NCBI GenBank assembly: GCA_027009095.1
Contig: JALVDG010000004.1
Span: 1 to 6,084, forward strand
Length of the DNA: 6,084 bases
Source of the DNA: Thiotrichaceae bacterium
GTDB taxonomy: Bacteria; Pseudomonadota; Gammaproteobacteria; Thiotrichales; Thiotrichaceae
Direction of reading: 5' to 3'
The notes beneath the pieces were generated by a model that saw nothing but the letters and a program-made list of their open reading frames with translations, was not told the DNA's origin and ran no database searches. The stretch's first letter is position 1, and each line of letters opens with the position of its first letter. This document shows, one piece after another, positions 1-6,084 of this stretch. A program made the translations under genes and the position numbers.

Positions 1-454
1 TATTCCTGTGAATATTAAAAAAGGGCAATTTCTCGCACCTTGGGATATGAAAAATGTAGTCGATAAGGCGAAAGCGACAGGTAACGAGCAGATTATGGTC
101 TGCGAACGAGGTTATACCTTTGGCTATAACAATATGGTATCGGACATGCGTGGTCTAGCAACGATGCGTGATACAAATTGCCCCGTCATATTTGATGCAA
201 CACACTCCGTACAGCTTCCAGGAGGGCAAGGAAATTGCTCAGGTGGCGAACGTCAACATGTTCCTGTGGTCGCACGAGCGGCAATGGCAGTTGGTATTGC
301 AGGAATATTTATGGAATCACACCCAAAACCTGATGAAGCTTTAAGCGATGGACCAAATTCATGGCCGTTAGGTCGCATGGAAGAGTTGCTAGAAACTTTA
401 TTAAAGCTAGACCAAATTGTGAAGTCACAAGCGTATCTTGAGGATACTTTGTAA
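1..454 (+). CDS. kdsA: 3-deoxy-D-manno-octulosonate 8-phosphate synthase, C-terminal half (5' end outside window)
   Basis: KdsA condenses phosphoenolpyruvate with arabinose 5-phosphate in the cytoplasm to give Kdo 8-phosphate, the precursor of the Kdo sugars of lipopolysaccharide. The reading frame is already open at base 2 (Ile-Pro-Val-Asn), so the GTG at 8 is an internal valine and the start lies upstream. About 150 codons of a usual 270-285 are visible. Diagnostic motifs in order are [31 protein letters not shown] (metal or substrate histidine), FMESHPKP (glutamate) and ALSDGPN (aspartate), covering the second half of the TIM barrel. [10 protein letters not shown] and THSVQLPGG resemble the metal-dependent Aquifex-type enzyme more than the E. 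coli form. The class-defining N-terminal Cys/Asn is not visible. The gene precedes eno, as in many gammaproteobacteria. The family assignment is certain; the metal class is inference. Confidence 0.96.
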   Translation, partial: IPVNIKKGQFLAPWDMKNVVDKAKATGNEQIMVCERGYTFGYNNMVSDMRGLATMRDTNCPVIFDATHSVQLPGGQGNCSGGERQHVPVVARAAMAVGIAGIFMESHPKPDEALSDGPNSWPLGRMEELLETLLKLDQIVKSQAYLEDTL

Positions 455-465
455 TTTCATATAAA
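438..465 (+). promoter_or_regulatory. Candidate sigma-70 promoter for eno
   Basis: TTGAGG at 438-443 and TATAAA at 460-465 are separated by 16 nt, a good match to -35/-10 consensus (four and five of six bases). The site overlaps the last codons and stop of kdsA. A start near 472 would give an eno leader of about 70 nt that contains both hairpins at 474-519. This is a prediction by eye; such matches also arise by chance in AT-rich DNA. Confidence 0.35.
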
Positions 466-473
466 TAAAAAAC

Positions 474-1821
<1,348 letters not shown>

Positions 1822-1843
1822 TATATCGGTATTTTCAGATTAA

Positions 1844-1884
1844 GAAATAGCCATTGCGGATGTTGACGTAATGGCTATTTTTTT
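1844..1884 (+). terminator. Rho-independent terminator after eno
   Basis: A perfect 11-bp stem (AAATAGCCATT at 1845-1855 with AATGGCTATTT at 1870-1880) can extend inward by G-U, C-G and G-C pairs to a loop of about 8 nt. It runs directly into seven consecutive T (1878-1884). It starts 23 nt after the eno stop. It separates eno from ftsB, so ftsB-ispD-ispF should need its own promoter between about 1885 and 1925, or depend on read-through. Confidence 0.9.
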
Positions 1885-1925
1885 ACAACACTTTTTAGCT
1901 ATTGATGATAACTTATTATAAATAA

Positions 1926-2255
1926 ATGAGATTCTTAATAACCACACTAGTAATATTGCTTATGCTGCTTTTTGCAAAGTTGTGGGTAGGTCATGGAAGT
2001 TATCCTGAGATATGGAAGCTAGAAGAAGATATTGCTATACAAAAAGAAAAAAATGATATTCAAGAAAAAATCAATCGTCAAATTCAGGCAGAGTTAGAAG
2101 ACGCTAGAGAAGGCTATGCCGCAGTAGAAGAACGTGCACGTAGTGAGCTAGGTATGATTAAAAAAGGTGAGACTTTTTATGAGATTATCCTAAAGCCAGA
2201 CGATAAAAGCATAGATGCTTCTAAAATTTCTGAAAAAACTACCGCAACAAAATAA
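1926..2255 (+). CDS. ftsB: Cell division protein FtsB (septum formation initiator, DivIC family)
   Basis: FtsB is a small bitopic inner-membrane protein that forms the FtsQLB complex and signals activation of septal peptidoglycan synthesis by FtsWI. The 109 residues show a short cytoplasmic Met-Arg, a single transmembrane helix at about 3-21, a periplasmic coiled coil at about 29-62 rich in Glu, Lys, Gln and Ile, and the conserved block EERARSELGMIKKGETFY at about 68-85. That block matches E. coli FtsB EERARNELSMTRPGETFY. A polar Lys/Asp/Thr tail follows. It sits between eno and ispD, the standard gammaproteobacterial position. The ATG at 1926 gives the expected short N-terminus, but the A/T-only stretch before it has no Shine-Dalgarno. 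Family certainty is high. Confidence 0.95.
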   Translation: MRFLITTLVILLMLLFAKLWVGHGSYPEIWKLEEDIAIQKEKNDIQEKINRQIQAELEDAREGYAAVEERARSELGMIKKGETFYEIILKPDDKSIDASKISEKTTATK

Positions 2256-2267
2256 AAAATAGACGCT

Positions 2268-3008
2268 ATGAATAATAAGCTATCCTCTCCTTCTGTGTGG
2301 GTTGTTATTCCTGCCGCTGGCGTTGGAAAACGCATGAAAGCAGATAGACCTAAGCAATACCTTTCATTACTCGGTAAGACCGTTATCGAGAATACACTTT
2401 CTTGTTTTTCTTCTGTTAATAATATAGCGGGTATTATTGTCTCTTTGCATCCGAATGATCCTTATTGGTCGGACATAAAGCTCAATCTTTCTATTCCCTT
2501 ATATACCGTTGACGGTGGAAAAGAGCGTAGTAATTCTGTTTTAAATGCACTGAAATATATGCAAAATGAGCTATTTGTTGATGATAGCCATTGGGTAATG
2601 GTACACGACGCCGCTAGACCCTGCTTACTACAAGAAGATATTGAGAAGTTAATATCTAGTTGTGTAGGTTTAGATGTTATTGGTGGGATATTGGCAAAAA
2701 AATCTAGCGATACAATGAAGCGTTCTCAGCTTGGTAAAAATGAAGAAAGCTTTATTGCCTCAACAGAAGATCGTGAAAACTTGTGGCATGCTTTGACACC
2801 ACAAATGTTTCGCCTAAAGGAACTGTCAGACGCTTTAGCGTATGCCTTGGATAAAAATATAGTTATTACCGACGAGGCTTCTGCTTTAGAGGCTATTGGT
2901 AAATCTCCTCTATTAGTCGAAGCAACAGGAAGTAATATAAAAATTACAAACCCTGATGATTTGGCGCTTGCGGAATTTTTATTATCCAATAATAAAGGAA
3001 ATACTTGA
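2268..3008 (+). CDS. ispD: 2-C-methyl-D-erythritol 4-phosphate cytidylyltransferase
   Basis: IspD transfers CMP from CTP to methylerythritol 4-phosphate, the third step of the non-mevalonate (MEP) isoprenoid pathway, in the cytoplasm. The 246-residue protein (E. coli 236) shows the nucleotide-binding PAAGVGKRM at 15-23 and PKQY at 28-31 (Arg22 and Lys29 correspond to catalytic Arg20 and Lys27 of E. coli). It also has DGGKERSNSV at 82-91, VHDAARP at 112-118, TEDRENLWHALTPQMF at 166-181 with the catalytic arginine, TDEASALE at 201-208, and NIKITNPDDLALAE with Lys225. It follows ftsB by 12 nt. No good Shine-Dalgarno is seen before the ATG, so translational coupling to ftsB is likely. Its 3' end carries the ispF ribosome-binding site. 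It is full length with no missing key residue. Confidence 0.98.
   Translation: MNNKLSSPSVWVVIPAAGVGKRMKADRPKQYLSLLGKTVIENTLSCFSSVNNIAGIIVSLHPNDPYWSDIKLNLSIPLYTVDGGKERSNSVLNALKYMQNELFVDDSHWVMVHDAARPCLLQEDIEKLISSCVGLDVIGGILAKKSSDTMKRSQLGKNEESFIASTEDRENLWHALTPQMFRLKELSDALAYALDKNIVITDEASALEAIGKSPLLVEATGSNIKITNPDDLALAEFLLSNNKGNT
2995..2999 (+). promoter_or_regulatory. Ribosome-binding site fixing the ispF start
   Basis: AAGGA lies inside the last ispD codons, 9 nt before the ATG at 3009. A second ATG at 3021 would give the textbook Met-Arg-Ile-Gly N-terminus of IspF, but nothing like a Shine-Dalgarno precedes it at usable distance. The upstream ATG, which directly abuts the ispD TGA, is therefore preferred and adds four residues (MFVD). 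Confidence 0.6.
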
Positions 3009-3497
3009 ATGTTTGTAGATATGAGAATAGGTAATGGTTTTGATGTTCATGCTTTTACCGATGGAGATCATATCGTATTAGGCGGGGTGAAAATTCCACA
3101 TTCTCGGGCTTTTAAGGCGCATTCTGATGGTGATGTACTGCTGCATGCAATATGTGATGCTCTTTTAGGAGCTTTAGCCCTAGGTGATATAGGCAAGCAT
3201 TTTCCTGATACATCTCAACAATTTGAGAATATAGACAGTCGTATTTTGCTAAGAAAAGTCTATCAGCTAATTCGTGAGCAAGGTTATGTTTTACAAAATA
3301 TAGATTGCATTATTTCGGCTCAATCTCCCAAAATGTCTCCCCATATTGTCTCAATGAGAAAAAATATTGCTGATGACCTACAAGTAGATAGCGATAGAGT
3401 GAGTGTAAAAGCAACGACAACAGAGCACTTAGGTTTTGAAGGGCGAGAAGAGGGGATTTCTGCTCAAGTAGTGCTAATTTTATTTAAAACAGAGTAG
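3009..3497 (+). CDS. ispF: 2-C-methyl-D-erythritol 2,4-cyclodiphosphate synthase
   Basis: IspF cyclises CDP-methylerythritol 2-phosphate to methylerythritol 2,4-cyclodiphosphate with release of CMP, two steps after IspD in the MEP pathway. The family works as a homotrimer with zinc at subunit interfaces. The 162 residues show GFDVHAF with metal ligands Asp12 and His14, [19 protein letters not shown] with His46, [10 protein letters not shown] at 59-68, and [18 protein letters not shown] at 133-150 with the CDP-binding threonines. The start codon follows the ispD TGA with no gap, so the two enzymes are almost certainly co-translated. The alternative start at 3021 would remove four residues and is closer to the E. 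coli N-terminus. No convincing terminator follows in the 145-nt spacer. Confidence 0.98.
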   Translation: MFVDMRIGNGFDVHAFTDGDHIVLGGVKIPHSRAFKAHSDGDVLLHAICDALLGALALGDIGKHFPDTSQQFENIDSRILLRKVYQLIREQGYVLQNIDCIISAQSPKMSPHIVSMRKNIADDLQVDSDRVSVKATTTEHLGFEGREEGISAQVVLILFKTE

Positions 3498-3642
3498 GCA
3501 CACCGATAATGCGAAAGTTGCTATAGGTAAGATAAACAAGCGGGTGTTAGATATGTGGCGAAAATTTGAGTTTTATTAGTATGAAGAAACAATTAGTAAA
3601 ATTCATTAAATTTCAATTCGTTTCTGAAGTTGTGAGTAACTC

Positions 3643-4254
3643 ATGTATGAATATGTAATTTCTGCATTGATATTTGGGTTAACGGCAGGATTAAAGCCTG
3701 GTCCACTTGGAATAGTAATCATTCAGCAAACTTTGGAATATGGGTTAAAAAATGGGATTAGGGCGAGTTTTGCTCCAATAATAACTGATGGACCAATAAT
3801 TATAGTTGTATTAATGTTCCTAGCATACCTGAAGGAAATAGAGCTTTTTATCAGTTCTATCAGTGTTATAGGTGGAATCTATTTATTGTGGCTTTCTTTG
3901 AGAATATTTAGAACCAAAGAAATTAATTTATCTAAACCGCTCGGAAATTCAAAATCACTTGCTACAGCAATAAAGGTTAATTTTTTAAGCCCATATCCAT
4001 ATTTGTTTTGGCTTACGGTTGGAGGAACATACATAGCACAAGGAACAATAGCAGAGTCTACGGTATTTATTGTTATATCAATAGGTACACTAGTTCTGTC
4101 CAAAATGCTGGTAGCATGGATGGCATCACGTTTTCGAAAACTGCTTGATGGCGAAATATATTTATGGGTAATGCGAGTGTTAGGGGTGTTTATTTTTGTT
4201 TTTGGAATCTTGTTGATAAATAAAGCGTATAATTTAGTACATCATCCACTCTAA
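3643..4254 (+). CDS. LysE/RhtB-family membrane exporter
   Basis: This is a predicted inner-membrane transporter of the LysE/RhtB type, a family that exports amino acids and related small molecules; the substrate here cannot be told from sequence. The 203 residues fit the family length and show about six hydrophobic segments (near 3-28, 41-62, 67-88, 115-135, 140-160 and 172-193). Family marks are KPGPLG at 18-23 in the first segment, a conserved acidic residue in ITDGP at 47-51, and NFLSPYPYLFW at 113-123, equivalent to the usual N-x-x-N/S-P-x-x-x-x-F-W. The ATG at 3643 gives the expected short N-terminus; only a weak GAG precedes it, six nt away. It stands alone after ispF, and its many ATA isoleucine codons plus AGG and GGG codons contrast with eno. 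An accessory or acquired gene is plausible but unproven. Confidence 0.85.
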   Translation: MYEYVISALIFGLTAGLKPGPLGIVIIQQTLEYGLKNGIRASFAPIITDGPIIIVVLMFLAYLKEIELFISSISVIGGIYLLWLSLRIFRTKEINLSKPLGNSKSLATAIKVNFLSPYPYLFWLTVGGTYIAQGTIAESTVFIVISIGTLVLSKMLVAWMASRFRKLLDGEIYLWVMRVLGVFIFVFGILLINKAYNLVHHPL

Positions 4255-4319
4255 ACTGACGGTTACTTATGGACGTGCCAAAGCGTCAATGAGCATGGTG
4301 TTCCTGTTATCTTCTTTGT
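4255..4319. other. Spacer between convergent genes, no clear terminator
   Basis: These 65 nt separate the exporter stop from the stop of the minus-strand gene. The only symmetry I see is TGACG at 4257-4261 with CGTCA at 4284-4288, a 5-bp stem around a 22-nt loop without a T-run on either strand. Transcripts from both sides may therefore overlap here. The plus-strand frame of the exporter stays open after its TAA for 22 more codons, to a second TAA at 4321-4323. Confidence 0.6.
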
Positions 4320-4877
4320 TTAATGAGCTTGTAATTTCGCCAATTCATCAAGGATAGATTGAACCAAGCTAGTGCCTGAAGCTCCCATTTTTTTACAAAG
4401 TATGTCTGGGTCTCGTTCACCATCGAGAAGTTTCTTCATAATGCCACCTAGCTGTGCCATATCGCCACCTACTTGACTCATTTGTTCTGCCATTGCAGAG
4501 ATCATTGTAAGAGCTTGAGTATTACCAGAACCTGCTTGAATGAGCATGTGGGCTATTCCAGGTGCAGCCATCGTAGAATCACCAGAATCGGCTTCTGGAT
4601 CGGGTAGTGTTGCCGGATTTTTAATGCCATCTAATATAGCTTGGACTATAGCAAAGTCTTCTTCATCAAGACCTTGTAGTAAACTATTAGAGCGATCACC
4701 TGCAACAATTTTTTTAATGACTTGAACTAAGTCAACCCAGCCATTATCTAGACTAACTTTTAATACGTTATCTAACTGTTGTTTATTTTCTAGAGGGTTT
4801 TTAGCAACCTGCACGACCAGCACAATAAGGCTGGCGTGCATTTGTACAATTTGTTGCTGTTTGGAAGGTAGATTCAT
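4320..4877 (-). CDS. Uncharacterised protein with two diverged helical repeats, downstream of fis
   Basis: I do not recognise a named family with certainty. The 185 residues have no signal peptide and no clear transmembrane helix; N-terminal ASLIVLVVQVAK is more likely a buried helix. Two halves look homologous. Residues about 12-85 contain VIKKIVAGDRSNSLL and end in VQAILDGI; residues about 107-179 contain IMKKLLDGERDPDIL and end in VQSILDEL. An acidic, proline-containing linker (LPDPEADSGD, 91-100) joins them. The second half is Met-, Gln- and Gly-rich (AMAEQMSQVGGDMAQLGG, 128-145) and looks like the better-conserved, possibly functional copy. The start is 5 nt after the fis stop and the ribosome-binding site overlaps that stop, so expression is probably coupled to fis. 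A cytoplasmic helical protein is likely; its function is unknown. Confidence 0.8.
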   Translation of the reverse strand: MNLPSKQQQIVQMHASLIVLVVQVAKNPLENKQQLDNVLKVSLDNGWVDLVQVIKKIVAGDRSNSLLQGLDEEDFAIVQAILDGIKNPATLPDPEADSGDSTMAAPGIAHMLIQAGSGNTQALTMISAMAEQMSQVGGDMAQLGGIMKKLLDGERDPDILCKKMGASGTSLVQSILDELAKLQAH

Positions 4878-4885
4878 TCTACCTA
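4878..4885 (-). promoter_or_regulatory. Ribosome-binding site overlapping the fis stop codon
   Basis: Read on the minus strand, TAGGTAGA lies directly before the ATG at 4877-4875. Its first three bases are the fis TAG stop, so AGG of the Shine-Dalgarno is shared with the stop codon, about 4-5 nt from the start. The spacing is a little short, which fits re-initiation by ribosomes finishing fis. Confidence 0.45.
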
Positions 4886-5137
4886 TAATAAACCATGCCT
4901 CTTCAGTTTAGAACGTAAAGTTGCTCTGTTAACACCAAGACAGTTAGCCGCACGAGACTGATTGCCTCGTGTATGCTTCATAATTGCTCTTAGTAGCGGA
5001 AGTTCTACCTCGTCAATCACCTGACGATAAAGATTCATCGAATCTTGGTCGCCAAGTAATTTTAGATAATCCTCTACAGCATCTTCAGTTGTTTCTGCTA
5101 ATGATTCTTTTGAAAAAGGGGTTACGGGGGTATTCAT
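4883..5137 (-). CDS. fis: Fis-family nucleoid-associated DNA-binding protein
   Basis: Fis is a homodimeric DNA-bending nucleoid protein that controls rRNA promoters, site-specific recombination and growth-phase genes. The C-terminal half matches E. coli Fis closely: EVELPLLRAIMKHTRGNQSRAANCLGV then NRATLRSKLKRHG. The helix-turn-helix spans about 58-78. DNA-contacting residues are kept (Asn70, Arg71, Arg75 and Lys77 equal E. coli Asn84, Arg85, Arg89 and Lys91), but E. coli Lys90 is Ser76. At 84 residues it is 14 shorter than E. coli Fis, and the missing length is in the N-terminal arm region. The ATG at 5137 is the only usable start: no ATG, GTG or TTG was found in the 15 codons upstream in frame. 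AAAGG lies 11 nt before it. It follows dusB by 35 nt, the classical dusB-fis operon. Confidence 0.95.
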   Translation of the reverse strand: MNTPVTPFSKESLAETTEDAVEDYLKLLGDQDSMNLYRQVIDEVELPLLRAIMKHTRGNQSRAANCLGVNRATLRSKLKRHGLL

Positions 5138-5172
5138 AGTTTCTACTACCTTTGTTTTTGAGACGCGGGTTT

Positions 5173-6084
5173 TTAGGAATTGGGTTCTAATTTCTTAAGA
5201 GCATGAATAAAAGCATTCATTTGCTCTTCGGGAGTATTTAGTAAAAAGTCCTTTTTGTTGATCCTTTTACTCGTTTGCGATCTCATTCTGTATAAATACC
5301 ATTCAATAAATTTCAGACTAGTTTTCGAGCACTTAAAGGATTGATTATCCTGATGAAAGGTATAGTTTTCTCTTTGTAAATCATTTGAATGGTACTGGTG
5401 AATAGCTCGTAAATGCGAAATAGCTATTGCTGATTTTTGGGCATGAGATAGCTTTTTTTTCTGCTTTCCTGTTGTTAAAAAATAATTGATTTCATCAAAT
5501 ATCCACGGTTGACCATTTGTTGCTCTACCAAGCATAATGGCATCAGCATGAGTATAGTCGAGAACAAATTTTGCATCAGTAGCTGTTTTAATATCACCGT
5601 TAACGATAATGGGGAGTGATATTTTTTGCTTTACTTGCCTAATGGTTTCGTACTCGGCAAATCCCATATATTTTTGAGTTCTTGTACGACCATGTATATA
5701 GAGTGCTGCAATGCCTGATTGTTCTGCAATATGAGCAATTTCTAATATATTTTTGTTTTTATCACTCCATCCTGTGCGTGTCTTTAAGGTAACGGGAATA
5801 TCAACAGCATTAACAACATGAGTGAGTATTTCTTTCACTTTGTCTGGGTATTGCATTAAGGCTGAACCAGCAGCTTTTTTACATACCTTTTTTGCAGGAC
5901 AGCCCATATTTATATCTAATATCTGCACACCTAAATCGACACATCTCTTCGCCGCCTCTGCCATAATATACGGGTCAGTACCAACAATTTGAGCGCAACG
6001 AGGTTCAGCTTCATCTGTCGAGATAAAGCGAGAAGATGACTTCTTTGAATTCCATAAGTTAATATCAGAGGCTATCATCTCAGA
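5173..6084 (-). CDS. dusB: tRNA-dihydrouridine synthase B (5' end outside window)
   Basis: DusB is an FMN-dependent, NADPH-using enzyme that reduces uridine to dihydrouridine in the tRNA D-loop. The frame is open to the right edge: Ser-Glu precede the Met at 6078, matching SEMMSSNPQVW of E. coli DusB, so that Met is internal. Roughly the first 38 residues are missing. From that Met, motifs are DINMGCPAKKV at 55-65 with catalytic Cys60, TLKTRTGW at 97-104 with the FMN lysine, HGRTR at 129-133, NGDI at 160-163, and LGRATNGQPWIF at 183-194. The TIM barrel is thus intact. The C-terminal helical domain is unusual: E. coli RIARKHVSWYL corresponds to KTSLKFIEWYL at 252-262, preceded by an Asn/Gln-rich insertion of about 14 residues. 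It is the first gene of the dusB-fis operon. DusB is preferred over DusA or DusC because of the fis linkage and overall similarity. Confidence 0.95.
   Translation of the reverse strand, partial: SEMIASDINLWNSKKSSSRFISTDEAEPRCAQIVGTDPYIMAEAAKRCVDLGVQILDINMGCPAKKVCKKAAGSALMQYPDKVKEILTHVVNAVDIPVTLKTRTGWSDKNKNILEIAHIAEQSGIAALYIHGRTRTQKYMGFAEYETIRQVKQKISLPIIVNGDIKTATDAKFVLDYTHADAIMLGRATNGQPWIFDEINYFLTTGKQKKKLSHAQKSAIAISHLRAIHQYHSNDLQRENYTFHQDNQSFKCSKTSLKFIEWYLYRMRSQTSKRINKKDFLLNTPEEQMNAFIHALKKLEPNS

Noticed and set aside
8..10. GTG at the left edge as a gene start
   Set aside because: The frame continues upstream (Ile-Pro) and the residues match the middle of KdsA.
1863..1868. TTGACG as a -35 box for ftsB
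   Set aside because: It sits in the loop of the eno terminator and has no -10-like hexamer at 16-18 nt; the sequence there is ACAACA.
2726..2989. Minus-strand open frame of 87 codons inside ispD
   Set aside because: It is fully antisense to conserved ispD coding sequence and has no protein features of its own.
3500..3547. ACACC/GGTGT pairing after ispF as a terminator
   Set aside because: Five pairs around a loop of nearly 40 nt and no T-run; not a credible terminator.
3879..4103. Minus-strand open frame of 74 codons inside the exporter
   Set aside because: It is antisense to the transmembrane-coding region; low stop frequency there explains it.
4540..4725. Plus-strand open frame of 61 codons opposite the fis-linked gene
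   Set aside because: It mirrors the Gly/Ala-rich part of the minus-strand gene and has no ribosome-binding site or domain.
5290..5390. Frameshift in dusB near the altered RKH motif
   Set aside because: The neighbouring frame shows ARK but stops soon after, whereas the present frame keeps the correct spacing from Lys to Trp-Tyr-Leu and the rest of the C-terminus.
6076..6078. ATG at the right edge as the dusB start
   Set aside because: The frame is open upstream with Ser-Glu, matching the internal SEMMSSN motif of DusB, so it is an internal methionine.

Overview
The window looks like a chromosomal segment of an AT-rich gammaproteobacterium. The evidence is a kdsA-eno-ftsB-ispD-ispF series on the plus strand, the classical gammaproteobacterial order, and a dusB-fis pair on the minus strand. 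Fis and the dusB-fis linkage are typical of Gammaproteobacteria. KdsA implies a Gram-negative with Kdo-containing lipopolysaccharide. I cannot name the genus. No rRNA, tRNA, CRISPR array, insertion sequence or phage gene is visible.

Plus strand, 1-3497: the C-terminal half of KdsA (Kdo synthesis), then enolase with a probable own promoter and a structured leader, then a strong intrinsic terminator. After it comes a compact ftsB-ispD-ispF cluster (divisome protein and two MEP isoprenoid enzymes), with 12- and 0-nt gaps. These are housekeeping genes and all catalytic residues I could check are present.

Plus strand, 3498-4254: a 145-nt spacer followed by a LysE/RhtB-type membrane exporter. Its ATA/AGG/GGG-rich codon use differs from eno, and it is the most accessory-looking gene here. 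Its 3' end converges on the minus-strand genes with a 65-nt gap and no clear terminator.

Minus strand, 6084-4320: dusB (its 5' end lies beyond the right edge), fis, and an uncharacterised 185-residue protein, arranged as one tight operon with 35- and 5-nt gaps. The third protein is built from two diverged copies of a roughly 74-residue helical unit, and its ribosome-binding site overlaps the fis stop codon.

I see no clear novel multi-gene system. The best leads are the duplicated fis-linked protein, a DusB whose conserved C-terminal tRNA-domain motif is eroded, overlapping hairpins in the eno leader, and a possible leaderless ftsB transcript.
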